Part shown: positions 26,206 through 35,324 of the stretch, one piece after another | How the letters are laid out: the number at the start of each line of letters is the position of its first letter | How positions within the stretch are numbered: position 1 is the stretch's first letter | Source: UBA3103 sp002365855 | GTDB taxonomy: Bacteria; Bacillota; Desulfotomaculia; Desulfotomaculales; Pelotomaculaceae | Reading direction: 5' to 3' | NCBI GenBank assembly: GCA_030627625.1 | Contig: DAOURR010000007.1 | Location: 1-50,974, forward strand | Length of the DNA stretch: 50,974 nt | The notes under the pieces: model-generated | Told to the model about the DNA's origin: nothing | The model's database searches: none | The model's input: the letters and a program-made list of their open reading frames with translations, nothing else | Program-made: the position numbers and the translations under genes

Positions 26206-26311
26206 ACAATTGTGATTTACAGTTTGTACATCTCTGGCGCCGCAGCATGATGCGTCATAATGGGGAAAATATGATGTGGCCGGCGGCTTCAGCTCCTAGA
26301 GGGAGAGGGAA

Positions 26312-26896
26312 ATGACAAATATTTTGGTCGTAACAGCAAGCTATTTAATCGGATCTATACCTGTAAGCTACCTGATTGCTCGTTACTGGAAGGGGATTGA
26401 CATAAGGCGTTGCGGCAGCGGTAACGTCGGCACTACCAACGTTTGGAGGAACGCGGGGCCGCTGGCGGGTGTTCTGGCCCTGTCCGGTGACCTGGGCAAA
26501 GGGGTTCTGGCGGTGCTGCTGGCAAAGCATTTCGGCGGTGCGATTCTTGTCTCGGTATCCGGGGTTGCCGCTCTTGCAGGTCACTGCTGGCCAGTCTTCC
26601 TTGGTTTCAGGGGAGGAAAGCTTGTGGCAACCGGGGTAGGTGTGATTGCCGCCATATCTTTTCCGGTTGGAGCGCTGTCTGCTTTAATCTGGGTGGCTGT
26701 GGTTGGTGTGTCCAGGTACGTTTCTGTGGGTTCGATAGTAGCAGTTGTCTCGATTCCGGTTTTGATGCTTGTCTTTCACCTGGAGACGCCTTACCTGGCC
26801 CTGGGTGTTTTCGTAGCAGCTTTTGCGCTTTATAAGCATATTCCAAACATAAAAAGGCTGTCAGCCGGGACCGAACCAAAAATCAATCGAAAATAG
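26312..26896 (+). CDS. plsY: Acyl-phosphate:glycerol-3-phosphate acyltransferase
   Basis: 194 residues with about five membrane helices. PlsY transfers acyl groups from acyl-phosphate to glycerol-3-phosphate. Family motifs are GSIPVSYLIA, RRCGSGNVGTTNVWRN and GHCWPVFLGFRGGK, which form the phosphate/acyl site. GAGAGGGA precedes the ATG. It directly precedes gpsA, which supplies its substrate. Confidence 0.96.
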   Translation: MTNILVVTASYLIGSIPVSYLIARYWKGIDIRRCGSGNVGTTNVWRNAGPLAGVLALSGDLGKGVLAVLLAKHFGGAILVSVSGVAALAGHCWPVFLGFRGGKLVATGVGVIAAISFPVGALSALIWVAVVGVSRYVSVGSIVAVVSIPVLMLVFHLETPYLALGVFVAAFALYKHIPNIKRLSAGTEPKINRK

Positions 26897-26914
26897 AAAT
26901 ACGGGGGTTTTGGC

Positions 26915-27922
26915 GTGAGTAAACAAATAGGCATATTGGGCGCGGGAAGCTGGGCTACTTCTCTTTCCGTGCTTCTGGCCAAAAAGGGTTATTTGGTTAG
27001 GATGTGGTCAATATTACCCGAACTAGCCAGTGAAATCAATGAAACCAGGAAGAACGAAAGTTTCCTTCCTGGAGTTGAGGTGCCGTCCGGTGTTCAGGTG
27101 TCGGTTCAGATCGAACAAGTACTGGAGGACGTGGAGGCGGTCATTTTTGGAGTGCCTTCCCATGCTTTTCGCGAAGTCATGATCAAGGCCAAACCATATC
27201 TCCCGGGTGGCGCAATGGTAGTTAATGTCGCCAAGGGTATTGAAGAGGACAGCCTGTGCCGCTTGTCCCAGGTCTTTGCCCAGGAAGCCGGGCCGGAGAT
27301 GATCAAGCGCTATGTGGTACTTTCAGGGCCAAGCCACGCCGAGGAAGTTGGGCGGGAAATACCCACCACGGTGGTGTCGTCCTCCTCATGCATGGAAAGC
27401 GCCGGATACGTTCAGGATTTATTTATGTGCGAGCATTTCAGGGTTTATACCAATCCTGACATGACCGGAGTGGAACTGGGGGGTGCGCTTAAAAATATTA
27501 TAGCCCTTGGAACAGGAATTGCCGATGGCTTGGGCTATGGCGACAACAGCAAAGCGGCCCTGATGACACGGGGGCTTGCCGAAATTTCAAGACTTGGTAT
27601 GGCTTTGGGGGCCAACCCGCTGACTTTCGCGGGCCTTTCCGGGGTGGGAGACCTGATTGTGACCTGCACCAGCATGCACAGCAGGAACAGGCGGGCAGGT
27701 ATCGCCATAGGTCAGGGGAAATCGGTGGAACAGGCATTAACAGAGGTTAGAATGGTTGTGGAAGGAGTGCGGACCACACGCGCAGCACGACAGTTGGCGC
27801 GAAATTTGAGAGTTGAGATGCCCATCACCGAACAGATCCACAGGGTATTATTTGAAGGGCTTTCTCCGGCGGTTGCTGTGAAAAACCTGATGACCAGGGG
27901 AAAAACCCACGAGATGGAATAG
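26915..27922 (+). CDS. gpsA: Glycerol-3-phosphate dehydrogenase [NAD(P)+]
   Basis: 335 residues. It reduces dihydroxyacetone phosphate to glycerol-3-phosphate for phospholipid synthesis. The N-terminal Rossmann motif is LGAGSWATSLSVLLAKKG. Further signatures are LSGPSHAEEVGR, GGALKNIIALGTGIADGLGYGDNSKAALMTRGL (split over the active-site Lys) and GLSGVGDLIVTCTS. GTG start, 18 bases after plsY. A terminator follows. Confidence 0.97.
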   Translation: MSKQIGILGAGSWATSLSVLLAKKGYLVRMWSILPELASEINETRKNESFLPGVEVPSGVQVSVQIEQVLEDVEAVIFGVPSHAFREVMIKAKPYLPGGAMVVNVAKGIEEDSLCRLSQVFAQEAGPEMIKRYVVLSGPSHAEEVGREIPTTVVSSSSCMESAGYVQDLFMCEHFRVYTNPDMTGVELGGALKNIIALGTGIADGLGYGDNSKAALMTRGLAEISRLGMALGANPLTFAGLSGVGDLIVTCTSMHSRNRRAGIAIGQGKSVEQALTEVRMVVEGVRTTRAARQLARNLRVEMPITEQIHRVLFEGLSPAVAVKNLMTRGKTHEME

Positions 27923-27996
27923 GTGGCCCTTGCCGCTGCAGCAGTGGGAAAGATAATCTATAAATAAAATATTTAAAAAGACATTTTAAATTTTTC

Positions 27997-28020
27997 AACC
28001 GGGGATTGCCCCGGTTTTTT
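27997..28020 (+). terminator. Intrinsic terminator after gpsA
   Basis: AACCGGGG (27997-28004) pairs with CCCCGGTT (28009-28016) around ATTG and ends in six T. It begins the 329-base gpsA-spoIVA gap. That gap also holds a 6-bp hairpin (CGTGGA/TCCACG around 28138-28155) and the spoIVA promoter. Confidence 0.9.
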
Positions 28021-28093
28021 ATGTTCAATTATGGTATTTATTGGATAATTTTTTTGTGTTTTTTCAGGCAGCAGGGAATATTCGTCCAACAAG

Positions 28094-28123
28094 TTCATAT
28101 ATATATACCGTTATCGTATGCTA
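28094..28123 (+). promoter_or_regulatory. Candidate sigma-E promoter of spoIVA
   Basis: TTCATATA (28094-28101) and CGTATGCTA (28115-28123) approximate the mother-cell sigma-E -35 (ATA-rich) and -10 (CATACNNT) at a spacing near the usual 13-14 bases. spoIVA is a classic sigma-E gene. A TATAAT at about 28223 nearer the gene is an alternative sigma-A -10 without a clear -35. Confidence 0.4.
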
Positions 28124-28251
28124 CTGGAAAAATATAGACGTGGACTAGGTTCCACGGCAAAAACGTAATATTTTATGTTTTATGTGGGGAGGGATGCAAT
28201 AAATTTATTATAGAAAAGTCCCTATAATATTTTTAAGGAGGGAGTGTATGC

Positions 28252-29730
28252 ATGGAGATGAACGATATTTTCCGCGATATAGCGGAGCGCACCGGCGGGG
28301 ATTTATACCTCGGTGTTGTAGGAGGCGTCCGCACCGGCAAATCTACGTTTATTAAACGTTTAATGGAGCTAATGGTGCTTCCCAACATGCAAAATGTTTA
28401 CGACCGTGAGCGTGCCAAGGATGAACTGCCTCAGAGCGCGGCAGGGCGGACGATCATGACGACAGAGCCAAAGTTTATCCCAAACGAAGCTGTTGAAGTT
28501 CAAATAACGCCAAACCTGAACATTAAGATGCGGATGGTGGACTGTGTAGGGTACCGGGTGGAGGGCGCACTTGGTTACGAAGAAGAAGACGGTCCCCGGA
28601 TGGTTTCCACCCCGTGGTTCGAGGAGCCAATTCCTTTCCAGGAAGCTGCCGAGGTGGGAACCAGAAAAGTTATTTCCGAGCATTCCACTATGGGCCTGGT
28701 TATAACTACGGACGGGAGTATAACTGAAATCCCAAGGGAAAGCTACATTGAGGCTGAGGAAAGAGTAATCGAGGAGCTAAAAAGCATCAACCGCCCTTTC
28801 CTAATTCTTCTCAACAGCACCGATGCCGCCGGCGAGGAAGCCTCGAGGCTCGCCGCCGAACTGAGCGAAAAATATGACATACCGGTTTTACCTATAGACT
28901 GCGCCCAAATGAACCAGGCTGATATTTTAAACATCCTGGAGAAACTTCTCTACGAATTCCCGGTTAATGAAGTTAATATCAGCCTGCCGGCCTGGGTTGA
29001 GGAGTTGGATTTCAAACACTGGCTCAGACAAAAGTTTGAAGATTCCGTTCGCGAAACGGTTAAGAGTATTCAGCGCCTTAGAGATGTGAACATGGCAGTT
29101 GAGTCACTGGCGGATTATGATTTCGTTGAAACAGTCAGCCTGCGGAGTATGGATATGGGCACCGGATCGGCAGCCATCAATGTTACATCCAGCCAGGCGC
29201 TGTTTTACCAGGTCCTTAGTGAGCAGTCAGGCTTAAGTATCGAGGGTGAAAAAGAGCTGTTTCGCCTGGTCAAAAATCTCAGCGTTGCCAAGCGGGAATA
29301 CGACAAGGTGTCAGAGGCGCTGGTCGAGGTCAGGGAAAACGGCTACGGTGTGGTCACACCAAGCCTGGATGAATTGATCCTGGAAGAGCCGGAACTGATT
29401 CGCCAGGGCAATCGCTTCGGGATTAAGCTTAAGGCGAGCGCACCTTCACTGCACATGATCAGGGCAGATATAACCGCCGAGATCACCCCGATCATAGGCA
29501 CTGAAAAGCAGTGTGAGGAGCTGGTGCAGTATATGCTCAGGGAATTCGAGGATAACCCTCAAAAAATCTGGAAATCTGAAATCTTCGGCAAATCGGTGCA
29601 CGATCTCGTGCGGGAAGGAATCCAAAACAAGATTCAGCGCATGCCGGAAAATGCCCAGTCAAAGCTGCAGGAAACACTGCAGAGGATTGTCAACGAAGGC
29701 TCCGGCGGCCTGATCTGTATTATAATTTGA
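28252..29730 (+). CDS. spoIVA: Stage IV sporulation protein A (coat basement ATPase)
   Basis: 492 residues, the normal length. SpoIVA hydrolyses ATP to polymerise on the forespore surface as the base of the spore coat. The Walker A motif GVVGGVRTGKSTFIKR lies near residue 20. MRMVDCVGYRVEGALGYEE, GTRKVISEHSTMGLVITTDGS and FLILLNSTDA are strongly conserved family segments, and the C-terminal membrane-targeting end is intact (GLICIII). AAGGAGGG precedes ATG 28252. It follows gpsA as in other spore formers. Confidence 0.98.
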   Translation: MEMNDIFRDIAERTGGDLYLGVVGGVRTGKSTFIKRLMELMVLPNMQNVYDRERAKDELPQSAAGRTIMTTEPKFIPNEAVEVQITPNLNIKMRMVDCVGYRVEGALGYEEEDGPRMVSTPWFEEPIPFQEAAEVGTRKVISEHSTMGLVITTDGSITEIPRESYIEAEERVIEELKSINRPFLILLNSTDAAGEEASRLAAELSEKYDIPVLPIDCAQMNQADILNILEKLLYEFPVNEVNISLPAWVEELDFKHWLRQKFEDSVRETVKSIQRLRDVNMAVESLADYDFVETVSLRSMDMGTGSAAINVTSSQALFYQVLSEQSGLSIEGEKELFRLVKNLSVAKREYDKVSEALVEVRENGYGVVTPSLDELILEEPELIRQGNRFGIKLKASAPSLHMIRADITAEITPIIGTEKQCEELVQYMLREFEDNPQKIWKSEIFGKSVHDLVREGIQNKIQRMPENAQSKLQETLQRIVNEGSGGLICIII

Positions 29731-29738
29731 TAAACATG

Positions 29739-29760
29739 AACCGGTCACCCGGCCGGTTTT
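29739..29760 (+). terminator. Intrinsic terminator after spoIVA
   Basis: AACCGG (29739-29744) pairs with CCGGTT (29753-29758), followed by T-rich sequence. It lies between converging genes. Confidence 0.7.
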
Positions 29761-29766
29761 TATTTT

Positions 29767-30261
29767 TTAATAGCGTTTTTGGGAGCCGAAGTAAACGCAG
29801 CCCCAGCGGTAAAAGGCGATGAAGGCCCTTGAGGACAAAAACGTCAGAGTCAAGGCGTAAAAAGAAGTAAACCAGCTCCAATTTAAGTACTTAATAACTT
29901 GGGTATGCAACTCCAGCGGATACTCTATGACGACTATGCCTGCGCTAAACATAATAGCATAATAAAATATGGGTAAGAGGCCTTTTTCCCTGGTGACCTG
30001 GTTATATAAAACGCATAAGATAGGGAATATCCAGAATTCAAACAGAAGACTCATTTTGAAAAATTGAGGAAGTTGTCTGTAAGGATATTCAATATAATTG
30101 ACGGTAACAACTATTGTACCCAATATACTGTCAAGAACGCATTTATATAAAAAAACCACAACCCAGTCCCGGAAGTAGCGCCAGTCCACCGCGAAAACAA
30201 GCAGAATCAGGGCCGCAAGCGCCGTGATTACCGTAATGACAAGCTCAACATTTGTATTCAT
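29767..30261 (-). CDS. CBO0543-family-like membrane protein
   Basis: 164 residues with about five helices. The pattern of short loops with YPYRQLPQFF, FPILCVLYNQ and WSWFTSFYALT resembles the CBO0543 family of clostridial membrane proteins, for which no function is known. The ATG overlaps the stop of the upstream gene (ATGA), so the two are translated together. Confidence 0.6.
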   Translation of the reverse strand: MNTNVELVITVITALAALILLVFAVDWRYFRDWVVVFLYKCVLDSILGTIVVTVNYIEYPYRQLPQFFKMSLLFEFWIFPILCVLYNQVTREKGLLPIFYYAIMFSAGIVVIEYPLELHTQVIKYLNWSWFTSFYALTLTFLSSRAFIAFYRWGCVYFGSQKRY

Positions 30262-30722
30262 CTTGCCTCACTCCCCTTATTGATACTGCCGACACCCAGG
30301 GCGTGGTTGAACCAGAGGATCTTCTCCACGGTGTTGCCCTGTCCCTCATGGCAATGAATAATCAAAATGACTTTTGCTAAGCCGGACTTTTTAGATCCTC
30401 TCCGTCCTCCGATCAGGTAGTAAAAAATAAAACCCAATGCAGAGCCGGCTAAGAGCCCGATAAGGCCCCATATTATCGGCCCCCACTTCCATACAAACCC
30501 GTAGATGACCCCCAGAACCATAAACGTCGTGCCCATGATAACCGCACTGTCCAACGCGCTGATCCTGTCCGGACGGTCGATGGTGTCAACGATATCCGCC
30601 CGGTCTTTGCGCTCTTTTAGAGGGACAGCCAGTATTCTTTCTTTTGCTACGCCGCGCTTTTCAAGTTGACACAGGGCCATTTCGAGCTGCAGGTTGTGTT
30701 CGAAGTAACAAAGGACGTACAA
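30258..30722 (-). CDS. Small membrane protein of unknown function
   Basis: 154 residues. A soluble N-terminal part (1-58) resembles a beta-alpha-beta unit (YVLCYFEHNLQLEMALCQLE). Two Gly-rich membrane helices (about 63-82 and 86-107) are followed by a second soluble beta-alpha-beta-like stretch (KVILIIHCHEGQGNTVEKIL). I do not recognise a named family; it recalls small stress proteins with a glycine-zipper hairpin. TTG start behind GGTGA. Co-transcribed with the CBO0543-like gene. Confidence 0.6.
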   Translation of the reverse strand: MYVLCYFEHNLQLEMALCQLEKRGVAKERILAVPLKERKDRADIVDTIDRPDRISALDSAVIMGTTFMVLGVIYGFVWKWGPIIWGLIGLLAGSALGFIFYYLIGGRRGSKKSGLAKVILIIHCHEGQGNTVEKILWFNHALGVGSINKGSEAR

Positions 30723-30742
30723 ATATTTTCACCAACTTATTA

Positions 30743-31528
30743 TTAATTTGTATCCGGCATGATAAAATCAGGACTCTGATAGTTTTCCGTTAAAAATATG
30801 GACTGCTCGTACTCAAAAAGCTTGTTTTTTTCCAAGTTATGTACATAGGAATCATATACTGAAAACGCGTAAACCGACGGGGAAAAGAGCAGCCACTCCG
30901 GGCTGGTAACGGCGGCCGCCAGCCCGAAATCACCGGTAAATGTACAATGGATTGCTTCTAAGACGTTAGAATAAAAAGAGGCCAGGATCCAAAAGAACAT
31001 AAGGAAAAAGCCTGTTATAAGCCTTTGATTGTACAGGTGACCGGCCCCCGGCATGATCAGGGACCAGGCCGCGGAAACCCAGGGCGCCCTTTTTACGAGA
31101 AAGTTTGTTTCCAGTGGATTTATGCTAACTGGGTCCACGTGCTGGCGTTTTTGCTCCGCCAGTGCGGCAAACTTGTTCTGCACGACCGTTAAACGGTAGC
31201 TGTCCCAAATAGCAAAAACATATACGGGCACATACAGGAGCAGCCACCGGATATCCAGCGCTTCCCTGGCGAGGTCGAGCTACCCGGTAAAGGAATACAA
31301 TATTGACAGGTTAAGATCCGCCTTGATATTGATGATGATCTCCAGCGCGATCAGGATAAAGCCTTTTAGATAACTGCCCAGCCTGATATGTCCCAGCCCG
31401 GGAAAGGTGGCTGACAGCCACAGTGTCATCCAGGGGTTTCTCGGGCTGATAATACTGGTCGAAAAAGCAGATAGGTGGGCTTTGGGCCGGCGCGTCTTTT
31501 CCTGCTGATTAATTTGCAACTGACACAC
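30743..31528 (-). pseudogene. Polytopic membrane protein gene interrupted by an in-frame TAG
   Basis: Two open stretches, 31280-31528 (82 residues) and 30743-31231, lie in the same frame and are separated only by TAG at 31280-31282. Translation continues smoothly across it (…LYSFTG, stop, LDLAREALDIRW…VYVFAIWDSY). The whole product would be about 261 residues. It contains two similar segments, LSATFPGLGHIRLGSYLKGF and SLIMPGAGHLYNQRLITGFF, like the PGxGHxY-x-G pattern of TM2/DUF5683-type proteins. Either the gene is a recent pseudogene or the stop is read through. The start is GTG 31528 or TTG 31519 behind AGGGG. Confidence 0.75.
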
Positions 31529-31638
31529 CCCTGTAAGAATAAAGTATAATTATTCTTTTCCAAAAACAAAAAAATATGAGGAATGGCGTTTTTTGTATTC
31601 TTTGTATTGCCAATATCATCTTGCGGCAATTAAAATAT

Positions 31639-31709
31639 GCTATAATGACTACCAGGAGTTGTCGCAAAAACCCGTCCGCGCTACCGCGTCCGGGGTTTCC
31701 CGAACAACT
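31639..31709 (+). promoter_or_regulatory. Extended -10 promoter and large leader stem-loop of hom
   Basis: TGCTATAAT (31638-31646) is an extended -10. The leader from about 31653 folds into one nested stem-loop: AGTTGT (31657-31662) with ACAACT (31704-31709), AAACCCG (31668-31674) with CGGGGTTT (31691-31698, one bulged G), and CGCG (31677-31680) with CGCG (31685-31688) around CTAC. No T-run follows, so it is not an ordinary terminator. The ribosome-binding site begins 7 bases after the stem. Confidence 0.55.
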
Positions 31710-31727
31710 TTGAATGGAGGGCATGTT

Positions 31728-33020
31728 ATGCAGAAAAATATAATCAATGTGGGCCTGCTGGGCATGGGTACTGTGGGCAAAGGCGTTTACCGTATCCTTA
31801 AGGAAAACCGTGCCGTCATTGAACAAAGAGTGGGCGCCGCCATTGAGATAAAAAAAGTTCTCGTGAGAGACGTGTCAAAGGACAGGGGTGTCGTGACCGG
31901 GGATGTAATATTTACCTCCGATGTCCTCGACATTTTGGACGACCCCGGTATTGACATTGTTGTGGAAGTAATGGGTGGGATCGAGCCCGCCCTTGAATAT
32001 TCCCTGCGCGCCCTTAAGCTGGGGAAAAGCCTGGTTACCGCTAATAAGGACATGATCGCCCTGCATGGCGGGGAACTTTTCAAAACCGCTGAGGCGAACA
32101 GGTGTGATTTGCTTTTTGAAGCAAGCGTCGCCGGGGGAATCCCCATTATCAAGCCGTTGAAAGAGTGCCTGGCAGCCAACAAAATTAGCCAGGTGATGGG
32201 AATAATAAACGGCACGACAAATTACATGCTCACGAGGATGAGCAGTGAGGGGCTTGAATTTCAACAGGCGCTCGAAGAGGCGCAGTCCCTGGGTTATGCC
32301 GAGGCCGACCCCAGCGCTGACGTTGAAGGTTATGACGCTGCGCGCAAACTGGAGATACTCGCTTCTATCGCCTTTAACACCAGGGTGCCCTTAAATGAGA
32401 TATACGTTGAAGGGATCACCGGCATTACCGCCGAAGATATTAAATATGCCTCTGAGTTGAACTATGTCGTAAAACTGCTGGGTATAGCCAGGGAAAGCGG
32501 GGATGGCATTGAGGTCCGCGTACACCCGGCGCTGCTTCCCAAAAACCACCCTCTCGCCTCTGTAAATGATGTTTTTAATGCCATTTTCGTCAGTGGAGAT
32601 GCGGTAGAGGATGTCATGTTCTATGGCCGGGGCGCAGGTGGAATGCCCACTGCAAGCGCGGTGGTTGCAGATGTTATGGCCGCCGCCCGCAATCTGCTCA
32701 GGAACGTACCCGGGATAATCAGCTGTACCTGTTACGATGATAAGCCGGTAAAATCAATGGGGCTGACTTCAACCAAGTATTATATCAGGCTTAATGTTGC
32801 CGACAAGCCCGGTGTGCTGGCAAGCATCGCCTTCATTTTTGGCAAGAAGGACGTTAGCCTGGCTTCGGTGATCCAGCATACCACCGGTGAGTCAGCTGAA
32901 CTGGTACTGGTTACCCATAAGGTGCTTGAGAAGAATTTACAGGACGCTCTTACCGATATAAAAAAACTACCTGTTGTAAAAAAGATATCCAGTGTCATAC
33001 GTGTTGAGGGGTTTAGATGA
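31728..33020 (+). CDS. hom: Homoserine dehydrogenase with ACT domain
   Basis: 430 residues from ATG 31728, which follows GGAGGG; upstream in-frame sequence to 31593 runs through the promoter and leader. It reduces aspartate semialdehyde to homoserine. The Rossmann motif is VGLLGMGTVGKGVYRIL. KSLVTANKDMIALHG, GGIPIIKPLKECLAANKI and GIINGTTNYMLTRM are catalytic-domain signatures. The C-terminal ACT domain (about 350-428, RLNVADKPGVLASIAFIFG) probably binds threonine. First gene of hom-thrB-lysC. Confidence 0.97.
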   Translation: MQKNIINVGLLGMGTVGKGVYRILKENRAVIEQRVGAAIEIKKVLVRDVSKDRGVVTGDVIFTSDVLDILDDPGIDIVVEVMGGIEPALEYSLRALKLGKSLVTANKDMIALHGGELFKTAEANRCDLLFEASVAGGIPIIKPLKECLAANKISQVMGIINGTTNYMLTRMSSEGLEFQQALEEAQSLGYAEADPSADVEGYDAARKLEILASIAFNTRVPLNEIYVEGITGITAEDIKYASELNYVVKLLGIARESGDGIEVRVHPALLPKNHPLASVNDVFNAIFVSGDAVEDVMFYGRGAGGMPTASAVVADVMAAARNLLRNVPGIISCTCYDDKPVKSMGLTSTKYYIRLNVADKPGVLASIAFIFGKKDVSLASVIQHTTGESAELVLVTHKVLEKNLQDALTDIKKLPVVKKISSVIRVEGFR

Positions 33021-33072
33021 TCTTGCATATGTTCTTGTATTTTTTTAAAGCCGATACAGGGGGATTCCTCTG

Positions 33073-33975
33073 ATGATTCGAGTGCAGGTGCCAGCCACCA
33101 CGGCTAACCTTGGTCCGGGGTTTGACTGTCTTGGGATGGCTTTGGAGCTTCATAATATTATAGAAATTATTCCTACCTCCCGCAGCTTTTCAATTGAAGT
33201 TTCAGGCGAGGGCGCTGCGGATATTCCCAGGGATGAGAACAACCTGGCTTTTCAGGCCGCGCGGCGCGTTTTTCAACAGGCAGGATGCTCCATGGGCGGT
33301 TTGAAGCTGCGCCTGTCAAACCAGATACCAGTTGCCCGTGGTTTGGGCAGCAGCACATCGGCCGTTGTTGGGGGAATAATTGCCGCCAACCTCCTGACCG
33401 GCGGAAGACTTTCAGTAAAGGAAATGATATCCCTCGCCAGTTCTATCGAAGGTCACCCGGACAACGTAGCTCCTGCCGTGCTGGGCGGGATAGTGGTTTC
33501 CGTACTCTCGGACGGTGAGGTAAAGTATCTTAAAATAGAACCGCCTCAAGGTTTAAAAGGTGTAGTAGCAGTACCGGACTTTGTCCTCACGACAAAAACC
33601 TCGAGAGAGGTGATCCCGTCCCAGGTCTCATTTCAGGATGCCGTTTTTAATGTCGGTCGCGCCGCACTGCTGGTGGCTGCTCTGCAGCAGGGTGATCTCG
33701 GTCTGTTGAGCGTGGCGATGGAAGACCGTCTTCACCAGTCTTTTCGATCATCCCTGATCCCCGGCCTGAAAAAAGTAATCGCCGCAGCCAAACTTGCCGG
33801 CGCCAGGGGAGTTACTTTGAGCGGGGCAGGTCCCACGGTAATCGCCTTCGCGGACGCTAACCTGGAACTGATAGCGCGGGTTATGGGCGACACCTTCCGT
33901 CAGAACGGTGTAAAATCCAGGGTCCTGGTTTTAAAGCCAAGCCCGATAGGGGCCAGGGCGCTGGAGATTAAGTAA
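33073..33975 (+). CDS. thrB: Homoserine kinase
   Basis: 300 residues of the GHMP kinase family. It phosphorylates homoserine on the way to threonine. Motifs are VPATTANLGPGFDCLGMAL (motif 1), PVARGLGSSTSAVVGGI (ATP-binding glycine-rich loop) and GARGVTLSGAGPTVIAF (motif 3). ATG behind a G-rich site, 52 bases after hom. Confidence 0.97.
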   Translation: MIRVQVPATTANLGPGFDCLGMALELHNIIEIIPTSRSFSIEVSGEGAADIPRDENNLAFQAARRVFQQAGCSMGGLKLRLSNQIPVARGLGSSTSAVVGGIIAANLLTGGRLSVKEMISLASSIEGHPDNVAPAVLGGIVVSVLSDGEVKYLKIEPPQGLKGVVAVPDFVLTTKTSREVIPSQVSFQDAVFNVGRAALLVAALQQGDLGLLSVAMEDRLHQSFRSSLIPGLKKVIAAAKLAGARGVTLSGAGPTVIAFADANLELIARVMGDTFRQNGVKSRVLVLKPSPIGARALEIK

Positions 33976-34020
33976 ATTATACGTATTTCATCAAAAATAT
34001 AAGGAAGGCGATTTTATTCA

Positions 34021-35247
34021 ATGCTTGTAATTCAGAAATACGGTGGTAGTTCGGTAGCTGACGCTGAGAGGATCCGAAGGGTGGCCCGCCGGGTTGCCTC
34101 GGCCAGGGCCGGGGGTGATGATCTTATTATAGTTGTTTCAGCCATGGGGGACACCACCGATCATTTAATTCAACTAGTTAAAGCTTTAACGGGAACCCCG
34201 CCAAACCGGGAAATGGATGTAATCCTGTCTACCGGAGAGCAGGTGTCCATAGCGCTTTTGTCAATGGCTATTAATGATCTGGGGCACCCGGCCATATCGT
34301 TAACTGGGGCCCAGGCAGGTATAATGACTGACGGGGCGCATACCAAGGCTAAAATACTGACAATTAACACCACCCGGCTTCGGCAGGAACTGAACCGGGG
34401 CAATATAGTAGTAGTTGCGGGATTCCAGGGTGTGAGCAAAAAAAACAATATTACCACCCTCGGACGGGGTGGCTCAGATACTACTGCGGTTGCTCTCGCA
34501 GCAGCTTTAAAAGCTGACCGGTGCGAAATTTATACTGACGTAGACGGGGTTTACACGACTGACCCGCGAATTGTTTCTGAAGCGCGAAAATTAGATATGG
34601 TTTCGTATGAAGAAATGCTCGAGCTCGCTAACCTGGGTGCGGCAGTGCTTCATCCAAGGGCGGTGGAACTGGCCATGAAGTATAAGATACCGCTGCATGT
34701 GCTTTCCAGCTTCAACCATAACCCCGGAACGGTAGTAAAGGAGGCAGGGAATATGGAAAAATTGCTCCTGGTAACTGGTGTAGCTTGCGACCTGAATGTG
34801 GCCAAAATTGGTTTGTTCGATGTTTTTGACCGGCCTGGTATTGCATACAATTTATTCAAGGCTCTGGCGGATGAGAAGATTAATGTGGATATGATTGTTC
34901 AAAGCGCCATGCGCGATGAAAGGAACGATATATCATTTACCTGCCCCAAGGGGGACCTTAAAAGAGCACTTGCCGTTGTGGAAAAACTGCATAAAGTGGT
35001 TGGAGCCCAAGGCTTTACATCTGATGAGGGTGTGGCCAAAGTCTCTATTGTCGGCGCCGGAATGGTCAGTAACCCTGGTGTTGCCGCTGAGATGTTTGAA
35101 GCCCTGTTCAATGAGGGTATAAACCTTGAGATGATCAGTACATCTGAGATTAAGGTGTCCTGCATCATCAAGGCTGACTTAACGGAAAAGGCGGTAAAAG
35201 CCCTGCATAAGAAATTTAAACTGGCTGAAATAGCAGGGTGTTCGTAG
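34021..35247 (+). CDS. lysC: Aspartate kinase
   Basis: 408 residues. It phosphorylates aspartate, the first step toward lysine, threonine and methionine. N-terminal motifs are VIQKYGGSSVADAERI, ILSTGEQVSIALLSMAI, TLGRGGSDTTAVALAAAL and YTDVDGVYTTDPRIV. Two C-terminal ACT domains (about 265-400) carry feedback control. AAGGAAG precedes the ATG, 45 bases after thrB. No lysine riboswitch is seen in the short gap, so expression probably follows hom. Confidence 0.97.
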   Translation: MLVIQKYGGSSVADAERIRRVARRVASARAGGDDLIIVVSAMGDTTDHLIQLVKALTGTPPNREMDVILSTGEQVSIALLSMAINDLGHPAISLTGAQAGIMTDGAHTKAKILTINTTRLRQELNRGNIVVVAGFQGVSKKNNITTLGRGGSDTTAVALAAALKADRCEIYTDVDGVYTTDPRIVSEARKLDMVSYEEMLELANLGAAVLHPRAVELAMKYKIPLHVLSSFNHNPGTVVKEAGNMEKLLLVTGVACDLNVAKIGLFDVFDRPGIAYNLFKALADEKINVDMIVQSAMRDERNDISFTCPKGDLKRALAVVEKLHKVVGAQGFTSDEGVAKVSIVGAGMVSNPGVAAEMFEALFNEGINLEMISTSEIKVSCIIKADLTEKAVKALHKKFKLAEIAGCS

Positions 35248-35278
35248 CAGAACAAAGAATTTAATAACAGTCACTCTC

Positions 35279-35299
35279 CGGCCTTCCGCTCAGGAAGGC
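35279..35299 (+). other. Hairpin in the lysC-MFS gap
   Basis: GCCTTCC (35281-35287) pairs with GGAAGGC (35293-35299) around GCTCA. No T-run follows. It lies just before the MFS ribosome-binding site and could separate or modulate the downstream gene. Confidence 0.4.
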
Positions 35300-35324
35300 T
35301 GTGTGCTGTAAAGGGGAGGGGTTA

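Noticed and set aside
31280..31282. Pyrrolysine insertion at TAG
   Set aside because: The product is not a methylamine methyltransferase and no pyl genes are in view; kept only as a remote alternative to a nonsense mutation.
31653..31711. T-box in the hom leader, prompted by ACCGCG
   Set aside because: ACCGCG belongs to the CGCG/CGCG stem. There is no AGGGTGG and no terminator with a T-run.
33976..34020. Lysine riboswitch before lysC
   Set aside because: The gap is only 45 bases, far too short for that aptamer.
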